From Bacteroidales bacterium (GTDB lineage: Bacteria > Bacteroidota > Bacteroidia > Bacteroidales > UBA932), in contig JAGABI010000024.1 in NCBI GenBank assembly GCA_017614715.1, forward strand, positions 1 to 64,000: a stretch of 64,000 bases of DNA, in the 5' to 3' direction. The notes beneath the pieces were generated by a model. It made no database searches. It was given only the letters and a program-made list of their open reading frames with translations, and was not told the DNA's origin. Both the position numbers and the translations under genes were made by a program. Shown one piece after another: positions 1 through 8,859 of this stretch. How positions within the stretch are numbered: position 1 is the first letter of the stretch; every line of letters starts with the position of its first letter.

Positions 1-24
1 AAACTTTTTGCATCTCCAAAAATA

Positions 25-1215
25 TTAATGTAGTGGATTGTGTGCTCCCATAACCGTCCGATAAACGGATACAATTTTTTCCCCATATTCATCCGTTGAC
101 AGATGCTTCTTTGCAAACTCCTGAGCACGCAAGATAACATTCTCCTGATCGGACTCGCTAACGAATCTCATCAGTCTGGCGCACTCTTCCAACGTTGTAA
201 ACAAATAACCTGTTTCTCCATCCTTAATTATGTCCACAGTGCCACCCGACGCATATGCGATAACGGGACAGCCAAAGAACATCGCTTCTGCCGTTGTCCG
301 CCCAAACCCTTCGTTGACAGACGGCATGATAAAAGCCGTTGCCTTCTCAAATAATGGTTTCACATCGTCCACACGAGGCAAGAATTCCAAAGCGTCTCCA
401 CACCCCCATTGCTCTCCAAGTTTCTTCAAATAACAGAGGTACTCATCGGTGGCATTTCCGACAACCTTCATTTTCATTCCTTTCCCCGACAAACCGCTTT
501 TACCAAATGCCTGAATCGCTAAAGCCACATTTTTCCCTTCTGTCAAGACCATGGAACAATAAAGAATGTAGGGAGCCTTTTCCTTCTCAAAGCAAGCCTC
601 GGATTTCCTTCGGACCGCTGGCCAAATTGTCCAGGTATTATGCTCTGTTAATTCCCAGTATTCACGACAAGGATTAGAGATGACGATTCGGCCCTCCGCT
701 TCATTAATCCTCCTCTTTAATCGAGACAGGGGTATCACGACCCTTGCATTTAAGTGTTCTCTTGTCAAATACTCCCTTATATGCCACACATGTGGTATTT
801 TCAGCATCTTTGATAACCACTGTCCCATGAGCACCGGGGCCATATTGGTATGGACAATATCTATCTTCTCATCAGCCAACGCTTTTCTCACGTTATATAA
901 ACATCTCAGGTCCAACCGGAATAGTTTGACAAACCAGAATCGCCAAGGATGGAAAAGGAAATACTTAATATTCTTCCTAAATGGCTTTTCCAAGAGTGTT
1001 TGGTACGGATATACCAGGCATTTTACGCCGCGTGAAGACAAATAATCATATATGCCTTCTTTCGTTTCCAGCAAAACAACGGGCTTGATGTTCTCTGGTA
1101 AAGAATCAATCAGGCAGCATAGAGACTTTGACGCTCCGGTATAGTTGCTGATACCGCTTACATACAAAACCGTGAGGGACCCTGTTTCCGGATTTGACAT
1201 CCTGTTCGTTTGCAT
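25..1215 (-). CDS. Glycosyltransferase, GT4-type (GT-B fold)
   Basis: A 396-residue cytoplasmic or membrane-associated glycosyltransferase that probably adds a sugar to a surface polysaccharide or O-antigen intermediate. The N-terminus has the glycine-containing loop expected of GT-B enzymes (YVSGISNYTGASKSL, about residues 17-31). The C-terminal half holds the retaining-GT4 E-x7-E motif in NEGFGRTTAE, followed by the usual GCPVIAYASGG stretch. There is no signal peptide or clear membrane helix. A second Met six codons in (MSNPETG) is an alternative start. The GT2 gene lies 6 bases upstream in the same direction, so the two are probably co-transcribed at the end of a polysaccharide locus. The donor and acceptor sugars cannot be read from the sequence. 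Confidence 0.85.
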   Translation of the reverse strand: MQTNRMSNPETGSLTVLYVSGISNYTGASKSLCCLIDSLPENIKPVVLLETKEGIYDYLSSRGVKCLVYPYQTLLEKPFRKNIKYFLFHPWRFWFVKLFRLDLRCLYNVRKALADEKIDIVHTNMAPVLMGQWLSKMLKIPHVWHIREYLTREHLNARVVIPLSRLKRRINEAEGRIVISNPCREYWELTEHNTWTIWPAVRRKSEACFEKEKAPYILYCSMVLTEGKNVALAIQAFGKSGLSGKGMKMKVVGNATDEYLCYLKKLGEQWGCGDALEFLPRVDDVKPLFEKATAFIMPSVNEGFGRTTAEAMFFGCPVIAYASGGTVDIIKDGETGYLFTTLEECARLMRFVSESDQENVILRAQEFAKKHLSTDEYGEKIVSVYRTVMGAHNPLH

Positions 1216-1221
1216 AATTCT

Positions 1222-2214
1222 TTATTTGCGAGTTATTAAACGCACATACGGGATTAGTGAACCTATTATCAATGTTGCGCACCATTTGTACCTCAAACAT
1301 AAACGCGTCCACCAGTTCCAGCAATATTTCGGCTTTTTGTACTTTAGCAATGACGCTCTGTCATAATGCGAATCAAATCTATCGTAGAATGACTTAACAT
1401 CACGTTTTGATTGTAGCTTAATCAACCTTCTACAAGCTTCCATGACATTGTAACTCCCGCCCTCTAAGATTGAATCGGCATATTTGGTTGACTTTTCCGG
1501 AAGAGACTCATAAAACGCCAACATCCGTGTTCCCAGCAGTGCATGATCGCATAATGACCTGGAAGATACCGTATTAGTAATAGACCCAGTATTTTTTATA
1601 TACAGATATCCGCATTCATCACAGTAAGACATTCGTCTCGCATGGTATAAATGCACATTTACAAAGTCTGAATCCTCATACAAAAGGCCTTCTACAAAAG
1701 GGTAGTTCACCTCATCTAAGAAATGTTTTCTGTATATATATGCCCATGCGGCTGTTTCCCAAAAAGGATACTCTGTTTGTAATTTTATACCATCAAACAC
1801 CTCATCTTTATAAGGCAAGGTCTTCTCACCTATAACGGCCATATTCATAGTCACCTTCTCAACACGAATAGCAACCATATCATAATCGTTGTCACTGGCC
1901 ATCTTAATAGCTTCCACAATACCTCCGCCTACCAGATCATCGCTATCCACAAACGCAATCAAACCACCTTGAGCAACAGAAAGGCCACGGTTTCTTGCAG
2001 CACCCAGCCTATGATTCTCTTGCTGGCAGAGCAAGACAAGATTACGATGACCGTTTGAGTATTCAGTTATCAACTCGACCGTATTATCCGTTGAGCAATC
2101 ATCTATTGCAACCACCTCAAAATCATCTTCATCAAGTTGCAACGAATAAATGCTGTCTAAACAACGAATAATGGTTTTCGATGCATTATACGCAGGGATA
2201 ATAAAAGATATCAT
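1222..2214 (-). CDS. Glycosyltransferase family 2 (GT-A fold)
   Basis: A 330-residue GT2 enzyme, probably acting in extracellular or O-polysaccharide assembly. It opens directly with the GT2 nucleotide-binding strand (SFIIPAYNASKTI), has the DDCSTDNT segment near residue 38, and carries the metal-binding DxD motif in AFVDSDDLVG near residue 90. The C-terminal third is rich in Arg, Lys, Tyr and Trp, as in many GT2 enzymes that dock on the membrane. It ends 6 bases before the GT4 gene, so both are likely in one operon. Substrate specificity is unknown. The 54 bases upstream (2215-2268) show nothing I can call. Confidence 0.88.
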   Translation of the reverse strand: MISFIIPAYNASKTIIRCLDSIYSLQLDEDDFEVVAIDDCSTDNTVELITEYSNGHRNLVLLCQQENHRLGAARNRGLSVAQGGLIAFVDSDDLVGGGIVEAIKMASDNDYDMVAIRVEKVTMNMAVIGEKTLPYKDEVFDGIKLQTEYPFWETAAWAYIYRKHFLDEVNYPFVEGLLYEDSDFVNVHLYHARRMSYCDECGYLYIKNTGSITNTVSSRSLCDHALLGTRMLAFYESLPEKSTKYADSILEGGSYNVMEACRRLIKLQSKRDVKSFYDRFDSHYDRASLLKYKKPKYCWNWWTRLCLRYKWCATLIIGSLIPYVRLITRK

Positions 2215-2268
2215 TTATGTCCGGAGAAAAAACTCCAATAGGTTTTAAATGTTGGGTTATGAATGCAA

Positions 2269-3903
2269 CTATTGCTTCTTAATCTTAAGCTTCTGCCCCG
2301 TGTATATCTTGGACTTGCGGGTGAGGCCGTTGAGGCGCATGATATCGTTGAGGCTGACGCCTGGGAACTTGTTGGCTATACTGTACAGGGTATCGCCCTT
2401 GCGCACGGTATAAGTGACGTATCCACCCTTGCTGGAGGTAGCAGGCTGGGATGACCTGGAGCTTCCGGAAGATGCCACGGACGACGATGACGGGCCCTTG
2501 CCGCTGTAGATTCTCAACCGCTGGCCGGGGACGATGGTTTCCCTGCGCAACCCGTTCCACTTCTTGATGTTTGCGATGGTGGTGTGGTGGCGCGACGCAA
2601 TCTTGCCCAGGCTGTCACCCCTCTTCACGGTATATGTTGTGTAGGAAGGAGCTCCTGTGGAGATACGGGTATTCTTCACCACGCTGACCTCTTTCACCTT
2701 GACGGGGTCGAAGAAGATACTGTCCTTATATGCATAAATAGTATCCTGTACATCGATGAATGCCCCGGAGAAGCTGTACGGAAGCTTTATCACGCGGGTC
2801 TTGGTCTTGCCGGGGACAATGTCCTTGACATACTCCGGATTGAGGTTACGGAGCATATCCACGCTGATGCCGATGCACTCGGATATCTGCCCGAAGTGAA
2901 GGTTGTTGTTGACGTGGAAGGTGTCCACCTGGGGGGGAGTATCGACGTGCGACGGGGTAATGTCATGCAATTTGTAGTATGCCATGGTGTACATCGCCGC
3001 AATGAAAGCCGGCACATAGCCGCGGGTCTCGCGGGGGAGATAACGATATACATCCCAGAAATCATGTCCGCCGCCTGCCCTCTTGATTGCCTTGTTCACA
3101 TTGCCGGGGCCGCAGTTGTAAGAGGCTATCGCCAGCGACCAGTCTCCAAAGATGGCATAGGCATCGCGCAGATACTTGGCCGCCGCATGTGTCTCCTCTA
3201 TATAATCGAACCGTTCGTCCACATATTCATCTATCTCAAGGCCGTACTGGGTACCGGTACTGCGCATGAACTGCCACATACCGGCTGCGCGGGCGCGTGA
3301 AACCGCCGTAGGATTGAGCGCCGACTCAATCACAGAGACTTTTGCAAGTTCCTGGGGAAGGCCGTACTGGTCGAATATCTCTTCAAAAATGGGCAGGTAA
3401 TAGGCTGACAAACCCACTATCTTGCTGATTTTTGAGCGGGACATCTTCTGGGTATAATAAATGATATAGCTGCGCACCACATCGTTGTACGGAATCTTTA
3501 CCGACGTGTTGATGCGGTTGAGCCTTGCAATATATACCGAATCGGGAATATCGGAAGTATATACCTTATCGCCCACCTCCATCAGTTCCTCTTCGTCCAG
3601 TGAGTGGCGGCTGAGGTTGTCGTACCATGCCACCAGCGCGGAATCTGTATTGAAGTTGGGGTCATCGTCGGAGGCGATGCTGTCCTCGTCGGAAGAAAAT
3701 GCAATCTCTTCAAAAGGGGCGGAAACCATCTCGTCGTATGCGCGCTGCATCGAATCCAGTTTGGAGAGCAGTACAGAAATGGAGTCCTTGAGAACTTTCT
3801 TTGTTTCAGGCTTGTGCTTCTGTGCCGATGAAGAGAATGGGATGGCCACCAGAAGGAGCAGTGTTAAAAGCAGTTTTGATAATGTTTTAGCAGGTGAGTA
3901 CAT
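2269..3903 (-). CDS. MltD-like lytic murein transglycosylase with two LysM domains
   Basis: A 544-residue secreted peptidoglycan lytic transglycosylase. An N-terminal signal peptide (about residues 8-27, ending SSSAQ) is followed by a charged linker. The SLT domain (about 175-320) has the catalytic Glu in VIESALNP, the GMWQFMRSTG motif and SYNCGPGNV. Two LysM modules follow near 425-468 (YTVKRGDSLGKI) and 498-541 (YTVRKGDTLYSI), separated by a Ser-rich linker; they bind glycan strands. It is the last gene of the parA-DUF5683-mltD run, a Bacteroidota arrangement. It probably remodels the wall during growth or division. The architecture resembles MltD of other phyla, but orthology was not tested. 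Confidence 0.9.
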   Translation of the reverse strand: MYSPAKTLSKLLLTLLLLVAIPFSSSAQKHKPETKKVLKDSISVLLSKLDSMQRAYDEMVSAPFEEIAFSSDEDSIASDDDPNFNTDSALVAWYDNLSRHSLDEEELMEVGDKVYTSDIPDSVYIARLNRINTSVKIPYNDVVRSYIIYYTQKMSRSKISKIVGLSAYYLPIFEEIFDQYGLPQELAKVSVIESALNPTAVSRARAAGMWQFMRSTGTQYGLEIDEYVDERFDYIEETHAAAKYLRDAYAIFGDWSLAIASYNCGPGNVNKAIKRAGGGHDFWDVYRYLPRETRGYVPAFIAAMYTMAYYKLHDITPSHVDTPPQVDTFHVNNNLHFGQISECIGISVDMLRNLNPEYVKDIVPGKTKTRVIKLPYSFSGAFIDVQDTIYAYKDSIFFDPVKVKEVSVVKNTRISTGAPSYTTYTVKRGDSLGKIASRHHTTIANIKKWNGLRRETIVPGQRLRIYSGKGPSSSSVASSGSSRSSQPATSSKGGYVTYTVRKGDTLYSIANKFPGVSLNDIMRLNGLTRKSKIYTGQKLKIKKQ

Positions 3904-3927
3904 TGAAAAAGTGTGATGTGTATGTGA

Positions 3928-4860
3928 TTAAAAATTTAATGTCATGTTAACTCCGAACGACGGCATCGACTGTGTCGGGGAGAGATAGCTGTCCAGGTTA
4001 TCTATCAGCGCCGGATTCACGTTCAGAGACAGGTCGTCGCTCACATTGAAATCCTTCATATATGCAAACACGTTGGCATCTATGATGTTGAGGGCGTACA
4101 CCAGCACCGTTGCAACCACGGAATAGTCGCGGTAGCGGTGGTATAGATCCTTGTAGGTAGTTGCCTGGGTTACGGTAATACGTCCGGTATAACCAGAACT
4201 GCTGTCGCTTGCAAGCTTGAATATGTATTTGTAACGCTGATACTGCATGTTGTTCAGATGGAGGGTATATGCGCACACTCCAAGCCCCGCGTACCAGATG
4301 GGGATATGCCACCATTCCCCTATGTAAGCTTGACCGAGGCCCGGCAGCAGGGCAGAGAACACCGCCGCTTTGCCAGGATCCGGGGTGCGGGAATCTGTAA
4401 GGTTAGCCACCCCGTCCAGCACCTGGCCCCAATAGACCAGGGCAGCCCCCGCATAGCACAGGGTTCGGTAGGTGGCATATTTCTGGTCTCCAGTATTGTG
4501 GTACTGCTCGTTGAAATACAAGCCGCCGCCTATTCCGGCTCCGATGCCTGCATATACCACCGGCAACTTCCAGTAATCCTTGTTGTAAATCTGGATGCGT
4601 CCCGGCATTACAGCCGCTCCAAGGGCAGCGTAGCCGGGCCTGAGCGGCTCTTTGTGGTGCAAACCGCGGGTAAGATGTTTCAGCGAGAAGCCCTGCAGGG
4701 TATCGGCATCGGTCTCGTTCTCATCCTCTTTATACTCTGAAGATGAGGCATCCTCTCCCGGAGCCGCGGACATTGAATCGTTTTGCCGGAAAATACCCTG
4801 GCCTGACGCCTGCAGGCAGGCGATCATCATCACGATGGTTATCAGCAGGGTCCTTTTCAT
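3928..4860 (-). CDS. DUF5683-type membrane protein
   Basis: A 310-residue protein with an N-terminal signal sequence (about 1-21), an acidic Asp/Glu/Ser stretch (about 33-55), and a C-terminal region with several hydrophobic segments and repeated proline-glycine turns (PGYAALGAAVMPGRIQIYN, ALLPGLGQAYIGEWWHIPIWY). These features match the DUF5683 family, which in Bacteroidales lies between the partition genes and a lytic transglycosylase. Its molecular role is unknown. It starts 4 bases after the parA stop and is 24 bases ahead of the MltD-like gene, so the three are very likely one transcript. The family call comes from sequence character and context. Confidence 0.8.
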   Translation of the reverse strand: MKRTLLITIVMMIACLQASGQGIFRQNDSMSAAPGEDASSSEYKEDENETDADTLQGFSLKHLTRGLHHKEPLRPGYAALGAAVMPGRIQIYNKDYWKLPVVYAGIGAGIGGGLYFNEQYHNTGDQKYATYRTLCYAGAALVYWGQVLDGVANLTDSRTPDPGKAAVFSALLPGLGQAYIGEWWHIPIWYAGLGVCAYTLHLNNMQYQRYKYIFKLASDSSSGYTGRITVTQATTYKDLYHRYRDYSVVATVLVYALNIIDANVFAYMKDFNVSDDLSLNVNPALIDNLDSYLSPTQSMPSFGVNMTLNF

Positions 4861-4864
4861 CCGG

Positions 4865-5635
4865 CTAAGCGTTGACGTTTATAAGTTCTTCTGCGAGATT
4901 CATAAAATTACCTGCGCCCGCCGATTCAGGGTCGTAAACGATAACCGGCTTGCCGGCTGAGGGGGCCTCCACCAGTTGTGAACTGCGGCAGATAATGGTT
5001 TTGAACACCTTCTGCGGGAACTGGGCGCGTATCTCCTCTATAACCTGGTTGTGCGGCTTGAGCCGGCTGTCGTACATAGAGAACAGGAAGCCCTCTATGC
5101 CCAGATTGGGGTTGACCTTTGCCTGAACCAGCTTGATGGTGTTGAGCAGTTTCCCCAGCCCCTCCAGCGCAAAATACTCCGGCTGGACAGGCACAATCAC
5201 AGAATCGGCCGCCGTGAGGGCATTTATTGTGAGCAGGCCCAGCGACGGGGAACAGTCTATGATTATATAGTCGTAATCACCCTTGACCGCCTCCAGCGTC
5301 TTGCGCAGGGCGGTTTCGCGACCGCTGCGGTTAAGCAACTCCACCTCCACCCCAATCAAATCCACGTGAGAGGGGACTATTTTGAGATTGTCCAGGGATG
5401 TATCCAGAATGGCCTCGACCAGCGGGCATCTGCCCTCAAGCGCCTCATAGAGAGTCCTGCCGGTATCGGTATCTGGATTGAAACCCAGATATGCGGTGGC
5501 ATTGGCCTGCGGATCGGCATCCACCAGAAGGGTTTTGAACTTCAACACAGCCAGCGAAGCGGCAAGATTGACGGCCGTGGTCGTCTTTCCTACACCACCC
5601 TTCTGGTTGGCTATGGCGATTGTTTTTCCCATCAT
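4865..5635 (-). CDS. parA: ParA/Soj-type chromosome partition ATPase
   Basis: A 256-residue ParA-family ATPase that binds DNA non-specifically and normally works with ParB to segregate origins. The deviant Walker A motif KGGVGKTTT lies at about residues 12-20, with VDADPQANAT for the A' region and IIIDCSPSLG for Walker B. The length is normal for chromosomal Soj. Tandem ATG codons give a start at 5635 or 5632. The expected partner parB is not next to it: the following gene, 4 bases on, is DUF5683. Either parB lies elsewhere or this ParA acts with another partner. Confidence 0.92.
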   Translation of the reverse strand: MMGKTIAIANQKGGVGKTTTAVNLAASLAVLKFKTLLVDADPQANATAYLGFNPDTDTGRTLYEALEGRCPLVEAILDTSLDNLKIVPSHVDLIGVEVELLNRSGRETALRKTLEAVKGDYDYIIIDCSPSLGLLTINALTAADSVIVPVQPEYFALEGLGKLLNTIKLVQAKVNPNLGIEGFLFSMYDSRLKPHNQVIEEIRAQFPQKVFKTIICRSSQLVEAPSAGKPVIVYDPESAGAGNFMNLAEELINVNA

Positions 5636-5658
5636 TCAGATGCCGGACTGCAAAGCAG

Positions 5659-5690
5659 CAAATTTAACAATTGTTTTGTTTCCTAAAAAT
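5659..5690 (-). promoter_or_regulatory. Putative parA promoter
   Basis: Reading leftwards, TAAATTTG (5666 to 5659) matches the Bacteroidota -7 consensus TAnnTTTG. A T-rich stretch about 19 bases further upstream is only a weak -33 element. The transcript would begin close to 5653 and carry a leader of about 18 bases. Confidence 0.45.
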
Positions 5691-7509
5691 TATAATCTGC
5701 CTGAAAACGGCACTCTGGCACCGCAGAAACCACGGTAACACAAGACAGGGCCAGTTTTGGACAGGGTTTTATCTTAACGATGCACCTTGCTACAATTCCC
5801 TTGCCGTAATAGTACTGAGAGGAAAAACTTCCTGGCAAATCTTTCTCGTAGAGATAAACCCGGGTATCATATCCGGCGGTACTGAAAAAAGAAAGCGAGG
5901 CGGCGGCACTATGGCGCATCCGGCCGAATTCGCGGCTCACCGAGGCGGAGAGGGCCATCCCTCCTGATGCAACCCCGTCGCGGCTGAGCAGCACTGCCCC
6001 GCTTCTTACAGAACCCTTCCACCGCCCCCACTCCCCTTTCAAGGCCAGCTTGAGAGAGTGCTTATGCGAGCTGTCGCTGCTCTGCCACACATAATTATCC
6101 TGGGCCGAGACGCTCCACCTGCCGGAAGCATATTCCGCACGCAGCCGCTCGTAAACCGCACCTGAGGGTATTTCTACCCGGTAGCGTGGCGACGGATAGT
6201 ACACCGCCTCCGAGAACGATGTCACCAGCAGCCCCTTTAAGGGGCGTATCATCAGCGACACCACCGCCCCGCACTGGTTGGATACCGACGATATGGTGGA
6301 GTAGGCTCCGGCGTGCGGCGCGATATACCCTTTGTCGTAATAGCGCACCGATGCCGATGCCTCAAAGTTGTACGAGGGCGACAGTACCGCCCCAGCGATT
6401 GCGGCCGGCTTCAGGTTTGCAGAGAGGGCGGCCTCCGCAAAGAGACGCCAGTGCCCCTTGCTGACCACCGCATCGGCGGCGAGGTTCCCCATCCACCCGT
6501 CGTACATCTGAAACTGGTTGTAATAGGTCACTTTGCGGGCATTATGCTTGCTGTAGGTGTAAGCAAGTGCCGTGACGCCCGCGCTGAACCACTCTCCCCG
6601 CCAGCTGAGGTTGCCTCCAAAAAGATACTCCCGCATGGCGTTTCTGGCCGCCTTCTCTGCGATTGTACGGTGATAACCAGTGACCTGAAGGGATGTATAT
6701 CCGCCCTCCCCCACCTTTGCATCTACACCGGCGACGGACGCGAATATGGTCAGACGGAGTGAGCGGGATATGCCACATTCCACCGCCACCCCGTGCAACG
6801 CAGAGCATTCATTAGCAGATTTATAGGGGACTATGCCGCGTGGGCGACGCATCAGCGAGGCCGGCTGGGTTGCAGAGGTGAATCTGAATGCGTTCCAAAG
6901 CGCCAGCCCTTGCCCGAAACAGGCACTGAAATCGCCCAGCAGCACGTTCCACCGCCCTCTCGAATAACCCGCATAGGCCCCTATATAGTCTGTCAGCAGC
7001 CGCTCTCCCGGATCGCTCTCTAAAAGCACGCCCGCCCTGAGGCCACTCCATTCGAACAGTATCCTGTTATACTGATGAATCCCCTCTACACCGCTTTTAT
7101 AGCGGTAGCGCGAGCGAACCTGGAGCAATGCCTTTGCTGCGCCGGTATTATCACCGCCGTAGAGCGCCACAAACGGCTCTATTCTGGCCGCAAAGCCGCC
7201 GCCGAAGCCATCTACCGTCGAGAGCTCCTGAAGGGTCAAAATCGCCCCGTAATCGCGTCTGTACTCCAGCAGGCTGGCAATCTGGAACGGGGTGAACAAC
7301 CCGGACCGCTCCAAGGCTTCACGCGAGGCGGAATTCAGGTTTAGCCGGTGCCTCTCTGAACGCTGCTGCAGATACTCCTCCACCGCCTCCTCCGGGACGC
7401 CGGCCTCCGCCATCTGCTCAATTTCTCCCTCAATGTCTTGCGCCACCACCGTGTGGCAAAAGAAAAAGATTGCTCCAAACAGGGCAATCTCAGTCAAATA
7501 CGCTTTCAC
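5683..7509 (-). CDS. Helix-hairpin-helix outer-membrane-barrel-like protein
   Basis: A 608-residue exported protein. A signal peptide (about 1-23, ending VVAQ) precedes a ComEA-like helix-hairpin-helix region (about 50-115: LNLNSASREALERSGLFTP, then LQELSTVDGFGG). The remaining 490 residues alternate aromatic and polar residues with many Tyr, Trp and Gly, as in a transmembrane beta barrel, and end in the aromatic pair Asn-Phe. Proteins of this plan are common in Bacteroidales and uncharacterised. I infer an outer-membrane location; whether the hairpin domain binds DNA is unknown. The apparent start is GTG, the only start that gives an intact signal peptide. It is divergent from the lipoate ligase gene. 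Confidence 0.68.
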   Translation of the reverse strand: MKAYLTEIALFGAIFFFCHTVVAQDIEGEIEQMAEAGVPEEAVEEYLQQRSERHRLNLNSASREALERSGLFTPFQIASLLEYRRDYGAILTLQELSTVDGFGGGFAARIEPFVALYGGDNTGAAKALLQVRSRYRYKSGVEGIHQYNRILFEWSGLRAGVLLESDPGERLLTDYIGAYAGYSRGRWNVLLGDFSACFGQGLALWNAFRFTSATQPASLMRRPRGIVPYKSANECSALHGVAVECGISRSLRLTIFASVAGVDAKVGEGGYTSLQVTGYHRTIAEKAARNAMREYLFGGNLSWRGEWFSAGVTALAYTYSKHNARKVTYYNQFQMYDGWMGNLAADAVVSKGHWRLFAEAALSANLKPAAIAGAVLSPSYNFEASASVRYYDKGYIAPHAGAYSTISSVSNQCGAVVSLMIRPLKGLLVTSFSEAVYYPSPRYRVEIPSGAVYERLRAEYASGRWSVSAQDNYVWQSSDSSHKHSLKLALKGEWGRWKGSVRSGAVLLSRDGVASGGMALSASVSREFGRMRHSAAASLSFFSTAGYDTRVYLYEKDLPGSFSSQYYYGKGIVARCIVKIKPCPKLALSCVTVVSAVPECRFQADYNF

Positions 7510-7553
7510 CTCAATCCTCCTGCACTATAATGTCAATACTGATTCAAAAGTAA

Positions 7554-7561
7554 TATCTTTG
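7554..7561 (+). promoter_or_regulatory. Putative lipoate-ligase promoter (-7 element)
   Basis: TATCTTTG is an exact match to TAnnTTTG and lies 24 bases before the lipoate ligase ATG. No clear TTTG is seen at the -33 distance, so the promoter is incomplete by eye. Confidence 0.5.
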
Positions 7562-7585
7562 CTCTTCCAAAGCAAATTTACCCGG

Positions 7586-8563
7586 ATGTTATTCATAATA
7601 GACAGCCAAACAGACCCCTATCTCAATCTGGCAGCGGAAGAGTACCTGCTGCGCAACTTCAGCGAACCGGTGTTCCGACTGTGGCGCAACGACCCCTGCG
7701 TGGTTATCGGCCGCAACCAGAACGCCCTGGCAGAGATTGACATAGACTATGTGAAAGCCAACGGAATAAAGGTAGTACGGCGCCTCTCCGGCGGCGGGGC
7801 GGTGTTCCACGACCTGGGCAACGTGAATTTCACCTTCATCGAGAGCCGCCGCGAAGGCGAGGACACCGCCGACATGTTCCGCCGATTTACGGCCCCCATA
7901 CTGGATGCGATGAATAACCTGGGCATCGACGCCCTGCTGGAAGGGCGCAACGACCTTACCATATCGGGCCGCAAGTTCTCCGGCAACGCCCTCTGCATAG
8001 AGCACGGGAGGGTCTTACAGCACGGTACGCTGCTTTTCAGCGCATCTATGAACTCGCTTGCCGGGGCGCTCCGCAACCGCGCCGTCAAATACTCCGACAA
8101 AGCGGTAAAATCCAATATCAGCCGCGTCACAAACATCTCCAGCCACATCAAGGCACCTATGGACTGTCTGCAATTCATGGAGTACCTGGGCGGATTCATA
8201 GGTCGCGACACGCCCCGCTACAGTTATACAGACGCAGACCAGGCCGCTATCAGAAAACTCGCATCAGAGAAATATTCCACCGATGCCTGGAACTTTTCCG
8301 CCTCGCCACGATACACCTTCTCCAACTGCGCCAAACTCAGTTGCGGCCTGGTAGAGATATCTTTTGATGTATCAAAGGGAATCATTACCCGGCTCGCCGT
8401 CAGCGGCGATTTCTTCTTTATCCGCCCTATCGAAGAGTTCTGCGAAAAGATGACGGGATGCGAGCATCTCAGGGAAAAAATCGCCGGGCGGATCTCTGCG
8501 ATCGGGCCCGGCGACTATTTCGGGAATGTCGGCTGCGAAGAGCTGACCTCTATGTTTTTCTAA
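7586..8563 (+). CDS. lplA: Lipoate-protein ligase A
   Basis: A 325-residue cytoplasmic enzyme that activates lipoate with ATP and attaches it to lipoyl domains of 2-oxoacid dehydrogenases or the glycine cleavage H protein. The start at ATG 7586 gives the family N-terminus (FIIDSQTDPYLNLAAEEYLL). Diagnostic motifs are RRLSGGGAVFHDLGN near residue 70 and the lipoyl-AMP lysine in SGRKFSGNA (Lys130). A C-terminal accessory domain follows from about 240. The reading frame stays open 294 bases upstream, but that is shadow of the divergent gene. It converges with hpf, with 4 bases between stop codons. Confidence 0.9.
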   Translation: MLFIIDSQTDPYLNLAAEEYLLRNFSEPVFRLWRNDPCVVIGRNQNALAEIDIDYVKANGIKVVRRLSGGGAVFHDLGNVNFTFIESRREGEDTADMFRRFTAPILDAMNNLGIDALLEGRNDLTISGRKFSGNALCIEHGRVLQHGTLLFSASMNSLAGALRNRAVKYSDKAVKSNISRVTNISSHIKAPMDCLQFMEYLGGFIGRDTPRYSYTDADQAAIRKLASEKYSTDAWNFSASPRYTFSNCAKLSCGLVEISFDVSKGIITRLAVSGDFFFIRPIEEFCEKMTGCEHLREKIAGRISAIGPGDYFGNVGCEELTSMFF

Positions 8564-8567
8564 ACTG

Positions 8568-8858
8568 CTATTTGAAGCGTTTCTCCTTTACAGAGACCAT
8601 CTTCTCCTTGAGAATGCCCACGCACTCTGTAACGGCCTCTTCAAACGTGTCCGCATTGCGTTCCACCACGACTTCGCTGCCAGGGATGAGGACTCTCACC
8701 TTGACATTCTTGTTGTCGGGGTCGGGAAGCAACGAAAGCAATACCTCACAACGGACCACATCTTCGTAAAATTTCTCTACTTTGCTGACCTTGCGGTTGA
8801 TGTAGTCGATCAGCTTCTGATCTGCATCAAACTTGATTGATTGAATCTTGATTTCCAT
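8568..8858 (-). CDS. hpf: Ribosome hibernation promoting factor (short HPF/RaiA)
   Basis: A 96-residue protein of the short HPF/YfiA family, which binds the 30S decoding region during slow growth and inhibits translation. It begins EIKIQSIKFDADQKLIDYIN and contains the family pattern of a KVEKFYEDVV helix followed by strands (VRVLIPGSEVVVERNADTFEEAV). It lacks the long C-terminal dimerisation domain. The tyrosine-recombinase gene ends 1 base upstream, so both are probably transcribed together. hpf directly after a xerC-like gene is familiar in Bacteroidales. Confidence 0.9.
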   Translation of the reverse strand: MEIKIQSIKFDADQKLIDYINRKVSKVEKFYEDVVRCEVLLSLLPDPDNKNVKVRVLIPGSEVVVERNADTFEEAVTECVGILKEKMVSVKEKRFK

Positions 8859-8859
8859 T

